DNA of 64,000 nucleotides. Source: Endomychus coccineus. Its lineage: Eukaryota; Arthropoda; Insecta; Coleoptera; Endomychidae. A program made the position numbers and the translations under genes. Below are positions 12,841 to 24,840 of the stretch, piece after piece. Each line of letters opens with the position of its first letter. Position 1 is the first letter of the stretch. Location: positions 263,040,180 through 263,104,179 of the forward strand of contig OY294067.1 of assembly GCA_958510875.1 (NCBI GenBank). The letters run 5' to 3'. Below the pieces are notes generated by a model that saw nothing but the letters and a program-made list of their open reading frames with translations, had not been told where the DNA came from and made no database searches.

Positions 12841-13937
12841 TCTGGATTCCCAATTCTTATTCATTCATAAATAATTCGACCATAACTATAGATATGAATT
12901 TTCAACATGTAAGCACCGAAACCATTCATTTGACCCAATTGAGGGTATTATATTGGATATACTTGTGGAGAGTTACCTTATATATTTGTGTCGATATACT
13001 CTGTACATTAAACTAACGTGTGTTATGTTCCTCTATAATTGGATTCATTAATACTTCTTCGATGCGCTTTCTGTGTGAAAAAACGTTGCAGAAACGAGTT
13101 CGTATAATATCGTAATGTAACCTCAAAGACCTTGATATTTTTTCATAACATACAAAGCACATTCTCGTCTAGCCGGCATTGCAATACATCTGTAATCCTT
13201 TTATCGATTCACACGGTCAAAAACCCATCCGGAGCGACTAAATTATCTGATCAAACACCAGCAACGCGAACATACCACCATGATATTACAGTTTTATCGA
13301 TGAGCTTCGAGCAATCGTACCACATCGATAGGAGTTATTTCACTATAACCACATATTGACACATTTTTACCGTTGATATCTGTATATGTAGCTGTCAATT
13401 TAAGTGTTATCGAACAATTACAAGCATGATGGCCAGTTGGAGTTGTTAAATACTCGTTGTTAGGTTTCAGATGGACGATACGGACTTGTTTGATGCCTGT
13501 GAAAACGGCGTCGCATGTCTGACACACTGTGCATTTGCTTCATCAGATTACGTATTGTTTCATTGGATCATATAGTTTGAATCCAATTAGATAAATCTTC
13601 TACCATATTCATTTTTTTTTGTTAACTAACGAAGTGCTTTATCGTTCGACTTTGAGATAAATTAATATGCTAAATAAAAACACTATTAGATTCGTATCAG
13701 ATGATTGAAAACTGGAGAGAGTAAATTAATTATAGAACTAACAATTAAAGTTGCATTAAAGATGGAAACACGTTTTTGAGGAAAGGCCTAGATATGTAAA
13801 TTCATATCAAAAATGAGTCAGTAGAAATATTCGAAGAACTTAAGAAAACCTTTGTAACAACCACTAAATTTTCTCTGAAATACCGAATCAGAAAATCTTG
13901 TTCTAATTGAAACAATCCAAAGTATTATACTTACATA
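12841..13937. other. No confirmed gene; one open minus-strand frame
   Basis: A 77-codon minus-strand frame at 13294-13527 contains CQTCD and HHACNC and follows an AG, but matches nothing I recognise. The rest is AT-rich. Confidence 0.35.
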
Positions 13938-15097
13938 CAAGGACAAGTCCCTGAAAAATGAAACAAGAAATGATTCATTTGGTCAGAACTTATTTTATTT
14001 CTCAACATAATCTTCTCGTAGCCCGATACACTTCTTCTAACGTATTTCTAATTTCGGCAATCCTTCAAAACAGGCGTTTGCTTCAGCGAAGACCTTGTCA
14101 CAGGTGGATGGCGAACCAATTCGTATCGCAATTCATGCAATTTTGCCATTGCAACTGCGAATCTGTGCGCCGATGCTTTGTACTGGTGAAGGAGCAACTT
14201 TTTTCCTCCCCAAATACGGCCGCTTTTGTTTCAAATTGGCGTCCAATCGATCCAACAGCTCTGCATAATAGATGCCGCTGATCGTGTTGCCCTTTTAAAG
14301 TTGATAGACATGGACGATACCGTGTACATCCAAGAAACAGTCGCCATCACTTAGTTTGCTGATAAACCCACTTTGACCTTTTTCGGCTACGATTCGTCAG
14401 GACAGGTCCACTATTTCGACTGTTCTTTGGTATCTGGTGTGTTGTGATGGATCGATTTTTCATCCACGGTTACGAAACGGCGCGAGAAGTTCTCCTTATC
14501 GCTCTCGAACATCGCCAAATACTCCTTTGAAGTTGTCACACGGTCGCGCTTGTTGTCAACCAAGAGCAAATGCGGCACTCGTCTGGCAGATAGCTTTCTC
14601 ATATTCGAAAATATATGCAAAATGTTCCGTACTTGTTCATTTGAGATGCCCATAGTCTCAGCAATCTCGTGCACTTTAACTCGCCGATCGTCCAATATCA
14701 TACTATGGATTTTATCGACGATTTCTGGCGTTCTAACCTCAATTAAATGACCGGAACGCTTGGCATCCGTTGTGGTCATACAACGATTCACTTGTAAATC
14801 ATTCCAATCGATGGTGAGGAGTCCCCAAATGTTCAACAAGCGATGCTTTGGTTTGCCTAATGTTTCTCCATGCAAGAAATAATTTCTAATCAAGACGCGA
14901 TATACACGTTTTTCCAGGTTTGCAAAAATCTTCAAGGTTGCTTGCTTTCGATGTGTGTGAAAAGAAAACTGAATAACATGTCAGTCTGAAAATGTTAATG
15001 CATTCTAGTTAAAAATGGTGCATCACAAATGTCACATGGGATTTTCGATTGTGGCGCCATCTGTCTTATTTTACAAGGACTTTCCACCTTGCCCTCG
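13938..15097 (-). mobile_element. mariner-family DNA transposon, decayed, both ends present
   Basis: The element is bounded by TA at 13936-13937 and 15098-15099. The right terminus reads cgagggcaaggtggaaagtc inward (minus strand) and the left terminus (caaggacaagtccctg) is a decayed match. The sequence just inside the left end (aatgaaacaagaaatgattcatt) recurs inverted at the 3' ends of the related copies at 22181 and 42088. About 1.16 kb long, near the usual mariner size of about 1.3 kb. Confidence 0.8.
13960..14935 (-). pseudogene. mariner transposase, broken
   Basis: The N-terminal 174 codons (14935-14411) are open. They include the helix-turn-helix region (KIHSMILDDRRVKVHEIAET, then MGISNEQVRNILH), the linker (MRKLSARRVPHLL), VDNKRDRVTTSKEYLAMF, and the first catalytic block FVTVDEKSIHHNTPDTKEQS, where family members usually have DETW and HHYTPETKEQS. 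The frame then stops. Downstream pieces in other frames (DCFLDVHGIVHVYQL, YYAELLDRLDANL) are the middle of the catalytic domain. Stops and frameshifts mean no active transposase. Copies at 21388-22181 and 40955-42088 belong to the same or a sister family. Confidence 0.85.
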
Positions 15098-18000
15098 TAC
15101 TGCTACATTATTTTTGTTCTACCCACAGAACCCATTCCTAATATATAGCCTCTTATACTCTTTGAATTCAACAGTTAATGTCCTAGATAAATATCATGTC
15201 AACTCTCGAATTAACGCACATGTAAAGCTTATAATCTATTCACTCACAAAAAAGTTTATTTTTAATTGTCACTATATCATTCTCGTAAAGTCTTTTGATA
15301 GCTTCTGCACGTGATGCTGGTATTTTTGACAAAAGTTTTTGCCGAGCGTTTTATAAATTCCTACGAGAATTTCACACCGTCAATTCTCGACCAATGAAAT
15401 ACTATTATATTGACTTTTTGCCATGCCAACGAAAAAATTCCAGAGTATATTTTTCCTTTAGGGTAAAGAAGCAAAATTATAGTGAATATTTTTTGACGTT
15501 TGACAAATGAGTTTGAAAGTGATACCTACATAACAAAACAACAAAATTATAGCATTCCTTCATAATGTCTCATATTTTTATGACAAAATGTCAAATAATA
15601 TCACATTGAAATTATTTTAAACTAATTTTCCTTCGGTGTGAAATTCTCCTACCGAATATCCCGAGTTCACAAATTAATTTCCGGAAATTTTTTCGATATG
15701 GCGAATATTTTGAAAATTATCCCGAGTCGAAGACAAGGCAATAAATTTGGACATGGGATATTATAAGTGGATATTTTTCATAGAATGTTCAGTCAAATAA
15801 TCTAACGTTTCAACTTTCTCTTCCATGACACTATTCATAATTTTCAACGGACTTTCAGATATATCATCTGTATCTTTTCTTTTAACGACTCTATTCACAA
15901 CTATTTCGCACATTTGTTGTCGATAACACCATGAGTATTTATAACAAATTTCAAATATTGAATTTTCAATGGCAGACGTATGTGCGTTAGCCTGTCAGTT
16001 GCTGGTAGTACATGTCCAAAATTTGCGACCATCTTTCAGAATTTTTACAAAACGATAAGAATAGTCGTTCGCTAGTAATAAAGGTTCCCTTTAGTAGATT
16101 TTGTAGAAGTAACATCCATTTTGGATATTAAAATACACTCTATTTTTCATTAAAAAAAAAACACTTTACTTTTCACCCAAGAATGGGTTTCGACAGACGT
16201 GTTGACGAAGTCAAGACTAAAAGTCAGTAAAACATATAATGGAGAAAAACCTGTTGCGGCCCTAGGTAATAGAGTTATTTTTCAGAGAATTAAGGGGGGG
16301 GATGCTAGCGAGTTACCTAATATTTTCCATCTAGTGCAGGACTCACTCAAGTTTATTAGAGCATACCTGCTAAAACCTCTCCGATCTTCATCCATATCCC
16401 GGAACCGTTTATCACATTGCTTCAGGATATGGACTTCGTCTTTCTCTTTCTTTGTCGATGTTATATCGAACTGAGTTTCTTTTGATGTTTAATGGTGATA
16501 TTTACGTTGATGTTCACGTTATGTTTATACCATAATATGGTTGATACCCAATTCCACGGTATTTTGTCTTAGTAATTTATCCTCTGTGGATAACTTTCTA
16601 TGTTTACTGATGTTATGGTTTCTGGGGGTTTCAGTACCTACTTGACCGCGTTATGGGTCTTTCCTGTATATATCTGTACCAAAATATTGTTTTTCCACAA
16701 TATTAAGGTACCTACGGTTCAGTACTATATCGGTTTGTTGATATTTCCTGTACGTTTCGTTTTTTACCGATGTTATGATAGGATAACTTACTCTTCCGGA
16801 ACATATGGTTGTCCGTATCAGCCGCAATATATCCGTCACCTTCTTCTCAGGAACATGTGACTGGGAGACCCATAATCTATCCAGGGTCTGGGTGCCTGTT
16901 GGTCCGCGAGAGCATGTCTACTCCTGCCCTTGGCCCTGCTGGCAACAGGGCCATGAGCATTCCCCTATCCGTCACCTGGGGACGCGCCTGGTTGCGGTTT
17001 TCAGGCTCCGCACAAGAGAATAGGCTCCTGTTTTCCAGGAGATTCGATATACCTATTATAGAGATTATGAAACAGGATTTTCAAAACCAATTTGTCAGGA
17101 CAAATAAATCAATAATAATAGGAATATCCAGCAGTTCCAATTAACCCTAGTTTGATAAAAGTCAAAAACATATTGACTCATATTATGTATTAAAATGGAA
17201 GCAATTAATTATCGAAGCGATTATTATGAAGAATAATAATTGCTTCTAGGAACTGTGCACTCCAATTCCAGAATTAAATTGTTTCATTTAGCCTATGATA
17301 ACCATTATAATAATTCATTTCCACGATATTACGTTTTGCATGGCGGAAGTATTTAATTAATGGTCGGAAAAGGGTTTATTGACATTAGTTTAGCCTCGAG
17401 TGGTCATCATCTTGTCCGGTTCGCGTTTGTGACATTGTTGTGACGTTTTACCCCTCACCCATCAGACCATGCGAATCTGTTGGCCGAGATTTTCTCATGT
17501 GCTTTACTTACATTTAGAGAAATTACTTTATAAATGTGTGTTATTAGCATCCAAGGCCTAGATTCATTATATTAAATTATGTTACAATTGCCGGAGTGGA
17601 CACAGTGCTGCCAACATGAATGTGTCCGGTGCTGAATGTGTCCGCTGTGAGAATGAAACTGGATGAGTATTCCATATATGACTTTACTTTTAATTTATGA
17701 TAATTAACCCTAATCCGATTTTAATTCACATTTCCCTCACACGCCTTTAACATGATTGCTGAATATTATTTCTGTTTACAGCCAATTAAAACACAAAGTG
17801 GAATTGTTCCTTGTTGTGTTGAAATGTTAGCTCAAACGACTTATTTTAAACTTCTTATCTCAATATTGTCCATTTATACTCAAGGAAAGCATCATTGTAT
17901 GTTTTAATATAACATTACAAGGTTGGACTTTGCTTTATCGTAAGTACCATCTCAAAACTATAAATGTACTGGATAAGTTCATTCAACAGTTTTTACGCTG

Positions 18001-18479
18001 AATAATGTAGATGATCATTTAATTTGAAGTTCAGAATATTGTTTTTTTATATTATGTACAAATTCTGGACTAATAAATAATTCACATTATAATAAACCTA
18101 AATCTCATACGACTCAATTACCTATAATAATTTAATAAGTTCTTAATGGGGACGCACTAAGGATTTCCTCATGGTAAATCCTCGCTGTCGTAAGATGCGA
18201 CTGAAAGTATAACTATAGGTGATAGATGTTTTCCTCATAGCCCGGTGAAATACCACTAAATCAAGAAAAGTTCTGTGAAATGGGCAACCCTCATGTTTCA
18301 GTGTATGGTCTATGCTTTCGGTCTCACCGTCATATCCATTTTCCTGTCCTTTTTCCTGAACCAACATTCCATCCATTTCAGGTTTTTTTTTTTTTCAAAA
18401 CATTGATGATAAAGTCTCCCAGACTAAAATACTCCGGAATAAATATGGCCGTCCGTTCGGATTTCCAGGTGAGAGGTGC
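15098..18479. other. No gene seen; one GC-rich repeat-like block
   Basis: AT-rich except for 16800-17060. Short inverted motifs (gaatttcacaccg near 15370 and cggtgtgaaattc near 15635) may mark another small foldback. A minus-strand frame at 18376-18143 (ETESIDHTLKHEG) might be a LINE tail but is too short to assign. Confidence 0.35.
16800..17060. repeat. Unclassified GC-rich retroelement-like segment
   Basis: Base composition departs sharply from the surroundings. It contains a perfect 7-bp hairpin (ggccctg at 16932-16938 with cagggcc at 16946-16952). Style resembles the untranslated end of a LINE or LTR element, but there is no protein match and no second copy in the window. Confidence 0.3.
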
Positions 18480-20290
18480 TCGAGAAGATTCAACATTGAA
18501 AAATATAAAGTTAAATACAGACCTCTGTAACATCCGATGTCTGAGCAGAAACATAAACTAAGTTCACTACCACCTGCAGACAGATGAACCAGAAACAGTG
18601 GCTTCAATTGGGACACAGTTTAATCCATCCACCAACATGGCCTATATGCTCTGTCTGCCCTGGTTACGAGCTTCACACTCTTCATATTCAAAGGAAGTAT
18701 CTCTCCTTATTTCAAAAATGATCTATCATGCCACCGAGAGGATATTCTAGAACCATAAGAATTCGATGAAATAAGGTTCAAGCTTGATAACCACAAAACC
18801 GACAAAATTTGTCCGTTATCTTTATCACCACACAAACCAGCTCATGATGACCTCTTGAAATGCTCTCTCCTAAAGTTGACCTCATTCAGCAGCTGAAATA
18901 ATCGTCATGGGGAATTTTGATGCTAACCACTCCGCTTGGCTCAAGGTCTCAAACAACGTATGATGCTGCATAAAAATGAGGCCTTCACCTATGAGCCCTG
19001 AGAACCACTATTACTATGCCAATACGCTTGTCTTATTCCTCCTGACTAGCAATCCAGATACCTATGAAGTAAAAGTCTGTGTACTATTGGGAAACTCTAA
19101 TCATTCACTCATTTCCACGATACTTCCTTATATCACTTCACGAACCAATCCAACCCCTCTGCCCATAGTTTGGCATTACAACTCGCCCGACTGGGATGAT
19201 CTCCGCATATTTATTTGCAAGTTTCCTTTAAGGAGCGAATGTTTCGGATATGAAGACCATGATCTAATGAGATATCGAATCCTAGCATTATGCTGGGGAA
19301 TGGAAACTCACATACCACATACCAACAAATCATCATCATCTGGTGAACCAGGAACAGCTACAATCATCCATTAGGGGAATCGGAATAGGCATATACTGTC
19401 AAAATAAGATGAGAGGCTGAATGCTCAAATGATATCCGTTTGTTTTGGACTTTCGCCAGAGCAATTGGAAGAAATCTCACTTATAAATTATTCCCTTCTC
19501 TAACCGAAGATGATGACACACTGGATGCTATACCTCATAAAAAGCCTCTTCGTTTGCAGCAAATTCCACTTTGGATCCACAATAGGAGGACCCTCCCAAT
19601 ATTACTGCCATTGATGGGCACATTCTACTCGATCTCAACATCAGGAAATATATGAGGCCAAGAGAAATCCCTCCGTTTAGTCCGTTCAGAATTTCATAAG
19701 AACGAGGTGTATTTCCTTCCAGCTGGGAGATATCTAGAGTCCAACCAATTCCGTAAGAAGTGTAGATGATGCTACACTTCACTCCGCTTCCTCATAACCA
19801 TATTATACAATGAAGCCGGGAGCATCGAGACAGAGACAGTTTGACGAAATAAATTTTCAAAATGTAGATCTGATTCTCTAGTAGAGTTAAATTCACGAAA
19901 GTCTCTAGCTTGTATTTTGTCGGTCACAACTATTTCTATGAATTCCTCCATATCCATGCTTGGTATCATCACCAGAAGCACCCGCTCATAGGACACGATC
20001 ATGTGAGGTCCAATGCGGAAACCGCTTCACAAAAACTTGGATTTCTATCCATGCCAAGAACTACCTTACATCACAGCAGTTCCTCATAATATACAACGTA
20101 CAGATTCGACCTATCTTGGAGTACTGTTCACATATTTGGATTTCAGCTCCCAAACATAAGCTGAAGCTCTTAGATCCTATTCACAAGAGAGATATACGTC
20201 TGATTCGGGATGGCACACTTAAGAATTCATTGACCCACCCTCAGAACATCGTATAAAGGTGGGCGATCTCTCCCTTTTCTATGTTTGATT
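18480..20290 (+). pseudogene. Jockey-like LINE with endonuclease remnant and deleted RT core
   Basis: Second plus-strand relative of the 6.1-kb LINE, containing the upstream half missing there. The AP-endonuclease-like part runs from about 18480 to 19190: LCNIRCLSRNINSVHYHL, then IVMGNFDANHSAWL, where family members have GDFN, and LGNSNHSLIS, where SDH is usual, so catalytic aspartates appear changed to asparagine. A linker follows at 19200-19655 (FARAIGRNLTYKLFPSL). The central RT is missing. The text resumes near 19800 with the post-RT region (SISMLGIITRS) and ends near 20290 (TYLGVLFTYLDF, KVGDLSLFYV). Many stops; inactive. Confidence 0.8.
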
Positions 20291-21387
20291 CGACTATTTT
20301 TCGCCTACGGCACCATTGTCATGGAAATCTGCAATCACGGAAAATTGGTAATTTTGATCGTTGACGGTTCATTCACAAAAGCGTGGAGTGTGAGAATAAA
20401 TTAGTATTCCGGGTATTCTTGAAAATAAAATTAACAATGCGCACAGACTTGAGTTGCCTAGTAAAGATGAAGAAAATCTGTTGGAAATCAGCCCAATGAT
20501 CAATTAGATTTTCGAAACTACAGTCTATTGGCATTATTATATTATACTTACATGCACTTAGTGACCAGAATGTTTGTGATACCCTTAATAGTAGGAGTAA
20601 ATAGAAGAATAACGACTCAATAAACTCAGTAAATTTCAAAAAAGTAATTCTATTTGTTTATGTAAATTTTCTAGTATTAATGAACTACTATTATAATTAT
20701 TCATTGTGATTGCTTCAGAAAATATATATATATCATTGAATAAATACGGTATATTCTGTTCGGGCATAGGTACTAGGGTAACTTCCGCCGAATACATGAG
20801 CTGGACCACCGGCGTTTCCCCATAGGAATAATCTAGTAACACTTTATATTCATTACACTAGCTGACTCAGCATCTATGGTCAATGGCTTTGAATAAATGA
20901 TTATCATCAGATACGGCCTTTAACTGTAATTGTTTAGAGTTAATACTTCTCGTCCTATTAGGCCATTACCCCTACAATTAAATATTCTAAGAAGGGGTAA
21001 AGCCAATGGTTCCAGTTCTTCCTTCTATGATCATAAACGAAAGCATACATTATATTATTCAGATATAGAAAACGCAGTTATTTACCTAGGTTTTAAATTG
21101 TTTATAGAATCAACTGATCCGTAGATCGCTTCCTGTCCTAACCTTGCTTCTGTTAGGACAATTTTTGCTCTGGACACTTATGTACGAACTAAATGTATTT
21201 CGCCCCGACACCAGTAGGTGCAGTTAACTAATATATTACAAATGATCAAAAACCGTTGAAGGCGTGGAATTACTTCAAAATTATTCTTTATCTCATAACA
21301 TTGTAGGTTCGTTTGAATTGTCAGGTATGATCAATGAACAGATTGATATTATGATTCACACCTTCACCTCTATGTTTCATACACTAC
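20291..21387. other. No gene seen
   Basis: AT-rich sequence with short chance frames. Nothing recognisable. Confidence 0.4.
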
Positions 21388-22181
21388 TACAGAAACCGTT
21401 GATAAGATCCATAGTATGATATTGGACGATTGGCGAGTTTAAGTGAATGAGATTGCTGAAGCTATAGGTATCTCAACCGAACGGATACGTAACATTTTGC
21501 ATACCTTTTTGAATATAAGAAAGCTATCTGCCAGATGGGTGCCGCATTTGCTCTCCGTTCACAACAAGCGCGACCGTGTCACAACTTCAAAGGAGTATTT
21601 GGCGATCTTCAAGCGCGATAAGAAGAACACAACACAACAGAGACCAAAGAACAGCCGAATCGAAGCCAAATAAGGCCAGTGAGTTTATCGGCCAATAAAG
21701 TCATGGCGACAGTTTTTTGGGATGCACACGGTATAGTTCATATCGATTATCTTGAGAAGAACAAAACGATCACAGGCGTATATTATACAGAGCTGTTGGA
21801 TAGATTCGAAACCGATTTGGAGTGAAAGCGGCCGCATCTGACAAAGAAAAAGTACTCTTCCACCAGGACAATGCGACAACGGACCCGTGCGCTGGTGCCT
21901 GAATTGCGCTACGAATTGGTTCGTTGTACACCATATTCTCCAGATTTGACCCCCTGCGATTTTAATTTATTTCCAAACGTGAATAAATGGCTCGGTGAAA
22001 ACAGATTTGGCTCCAACGAAGAGGTCATCGCTGAAACAAACGCCCATTTTGAAGTATTGTCAAAATCGTATATTTTGGAAGGGATCGAAAAATTACCTTA
22101 ACGTTGACGTTAATGTTGAGAAATGGAATAAGTTTTGACCTGATAAATCATTTCTTGTTTAATGACTTCACCTTGCCGTCG
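21388..22181 (+). mobile_element. mariner fragment, 5'-truncated and broken
   Basis: The reading starts inside the helix-turn-helix (ETVDKIHSMILDD) and continues as NEIAEAIGISTERIRNILHT, LSARWVPHLLSVHNKRDRVT. After an internal deletion (KRDKKNTTQQRPKNSR) it resumes with FFGMHTV, TELLDRFETDLE, KKKVLFHQDNATTD, then a broken C terminus at 21871-22101 (LFPNVNKWLGENRFGSNEEV). The 3' inverted-repeat end (ttcaccttgccgtcg) stops at a TA at 22182-22183. The 5' inverted repeat is absent. Same family as 13938-15097, with different lesions. Confidence 0.82.
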
Positions 22182-22183
22182 TA

Positions 22184-22897
22184 CACCAAACTAAAATTAA
22201 TTGATCCTGTGACTTCCCTCGATTATGTTAGCAAAATTGTTTTCGGACACTCCTGCGGCTCTACTACTTTCATATTACCAGTGTAGGGCAATAATGTTTT
22301 TTCTTGTTGAAAAAGAGTGATTTTTGGCATCTTTGGCGCCCACTGTTTTTGGTTGTAGGCCAGCGACTGCATGAGATAAATTGTGCATAATGTTATTCTT
22401 CACATTTTTCACACAATTTTTCTCTTCTATATAAAACATTTCGATTTTCTCAACGATGCTCAACTTATTCATTTCAAGCCGGTCACATTCCACGCTGACG
22501 ATTCAGAAAAAAAATAGGTTAGTTCATTTCTTAACCAAAAGCCATATTTTCTCTATATCATATTATGTAAAGTTGAGTTAACAACTTTGGCGCGCAGAAG
22601 GAAAATTTCTGGAGAATTTTTGGGGGTTGTTGATTCTAAGCCGTTTATGATCAAATAAACTATGTAGAATTTATATTGAGCTCGCAACTCGGGCTAACAA
22701 CAGTAGGAGTTTTCGTCGAGTGCCTCAAATCTAATTTTTTTTCATAGAACTCTATAATTCTTTGACTGCAATGTACTTGCTTCAAGTGTATGTTATTCAT
22801 TCCTATTCCCTTATGTGAAATGTTCATCAATTTCTTCAATTCTGATCATTTTGAAGAGCGAAAGACATGGTTTCCCTTTATATTGGGAAGGTTTTTT
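22184..22897. other. No gene seen
   Basis: AT-rich. The minus-strand frame at 22275-22493 (72 codons) matches nothing I recognise. Confidence 0.4.
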
Positions 22898-23060
22898 GAT
22901 TTGAATCTATTCTCTGAAGGACAGGAGATAATAATTCTCCCGTTCTCTCTGTCGCTCTATCCATGAATGGGGACCACGAGGAGGATAGGTGCACAGATAC
23001 GGACAGAAAAGAGGACGGGAGAATTATTGTCTTCTGCCCTTCAGATATCTGAGTCAAATC
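22898..23060. repeat. Imperfect hairpin (small foldback)
   Basis: The arm gatttgaatctattctctg with aataattctcccgttctc (22898-22965) recurs inverted at 23000-23060 (gacgggagaattattgtctt, then gagtcaaatc). Arms are about 60 bp with several mismatches around a short spacer. No coding content. Confidence 0.6.
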
Positions 23061-23439
23061 CGCTCACGGGCCGCTCACTCCATCCATATATCTCTATGGT
23101 TTTTCATGACAGTTGTAATAAAGAAGAAAATAACCCAGCATTTTCCATAATATTTGGGAGCAATACAACATTACACTCACTTTGATCTATCTCTTTCTCT
23201 AACGTCGAATATGAATCCATATTCTATTAATTAGAATAAACATTATAGGAAAAAAATGTTTGATATGTCCTAAATGTTGAATTCAACTTTTTTATATCGA
23301 AGCAGCTTTCTCAAAGATGGATTCAAATGTATGGACATTGATTTGTTCGTCCAAATTTCCAATCTGCTACTGCTGGTAGATATTGCTTAGATCATTTACA
23401 TTGAACCAAGGACCGTGAAATATGGAACCTATTTAAATA

Positions 23440-23565
23440 TTCTTCCTTAAGAATAAATTAATGTTTCAAGTTATTGCAAAAAGCAGTTATCAACTATAGA
23501 AACAGCAAATGATATCCCAACATTGAAGTCCTTAAATGAAGATTAAATCGAGAACTGTTTTTTTG
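23440..23565. repeat. Direct repeat D, left copy
   Basis: Matches 24602-24730 in the same orientation: ccttaagaataaatta, then tatcaactata, aacagcaaatgatatc, aacattgaagtcctt and gaactg. The two copies flank the assembly gap and have diverged, so the duplication is old rather than a gap artefact. Confidence 0.65.
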
Positions 23566-24372
23566 ATTTGGGTTTCCCAAATTGAAATGAAACATGGCTT
23601 ATTAATCGGAGATGGAGGTCTTGATATTTTATATTGATAGAGAAGTTAAGTTCACTCACGTGTTGGTAGAAACTAAAAGTTCCTCCAAAGTCTACATTTC
23701 CGTATTCTTCTTCCCCATTATCAAGTGTTGGCAAGTATCTATCAGTATTTCAATTGATATAATATATTTCTCCTCGGAATAGTAAGGTGAATAATTTCAT
23801 ACAGCTCGTATATTCAGCACCGTCCATTATCTGAGACATCACAAAAACATAACCATGATGAGATCTCATAATGATTTACGGAATAACTTTTTGAAAAAAT
23901 AAACGTGATTAATTCTAACAATAAACCATAAACGAATTCGATTATAACAAGGCGATAATAACAAAAACGCCTGTGTGACAGGAAGTTCGATCAGTAACAC
24001 CTCTATTTTTTGATTGATTTGAAACGCATGCGCTCAGTACCGCCTATCAATTGTTTTCCGTTCGATTGCACTCGGCACCGTTTCAAAAGCTATTAAACAA
24101 ATAACAATTTACTCCCAATTGTGAGACAGTAGTTTCGATTCATATGAAGGAATGATATGCAGATAAATATATAACATTCATATCATTATTTAGCTCGTAG
24201 AAGAGTGAAACATATACTGGCTGACCTGGTATAGTATTAAGATATGACATGATGATGAATTATTTGGAGGAAAACTCTTGTTTGTTTTTTAGACATCATT
24301 GTTACTAAACCTTCAATAGATGTGTACAAAGGCAAGGAAACTCAATCAATTATAAAAACAAACTTACATACT

Positions 24373-24572
24373 NNNNNNNNNNNNNNNNNNNNNNNNNNNN
24401 NNNNNNNNNNNNNNNNNNNNNNNNNNNNNNNNNNNNNNNNNNNNNNNNNNNNNNNNNNNNNNNNNNNNNNNNNNNNNNNNNNNNNNNNNNNNNNNNNNNN
24501 NNNNNNNNNNNNNNNNNNNNNNNNNNNNNNNNNNNNNNNNNNNNNNNNNNNNNNNNNNNNNNNNNNNNNNNN
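24373..24572. other. Assembly gap (200 N)
   Basis: Exactly 200 N. The round number suggests a placeholder of unknown true length. Frames that run through it are meaningless. Confidence 0.99.
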
Positions 24573-24601
24573 CAAATCTATATTTTGATTTCCTGAACCG
24601 A

Positions 24602-24730
24602 ATTTCCAATCCTTAAGAATAAATTATTCATATGAGTTGTTGCAAAATGCAAATATCAACTATAGCAAATGATATCACAACATTGAGGTCTTTCAATGAA
24701 GATTAACTGTAGAACTGGTTTCTTCAAAAA
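24602..24730. repeat. Direct repeat D, right copy
   Basis: Right-hand partner of 23440-23565, starting 30 bases after the gap. Confidence 0.65.
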
Positions 24731-24768
24731 TTTTACTAGTATATGAATAAACATATGATATCTTAAGA

Positions 24769-24840
24769 TAGACATATAGTCAAATATAAGCTACAAACAA
24801 CCCATCTGTTGTTTGTAGCTTATATTTGACTATATGTCTA
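24769..24840. repeat. Perfect 33-bp palindrome with 6-nt loop
   Basis: 24769-24801 (starting tagacatatagtcaaatata) is the exact reverse complement of 24808-24840, separated only by ccatct. There are no mismatches over 33 bp. A transcript would form a miRNA-precursor-sized hairpin. It may equally be a recent inverted duplication or a sequencing or assembly foldback close to the gap. Confidence 0.9.

Noticed and set aside
14437..14750. Plus-strand frames opposite the mariner transposase
   Set aside because: Shadows; the minus-strand reading has clear transposase motifs.
24322..24609. Open frames across 24322-24609
   Set aside because: They consist almost entirely of gap N.
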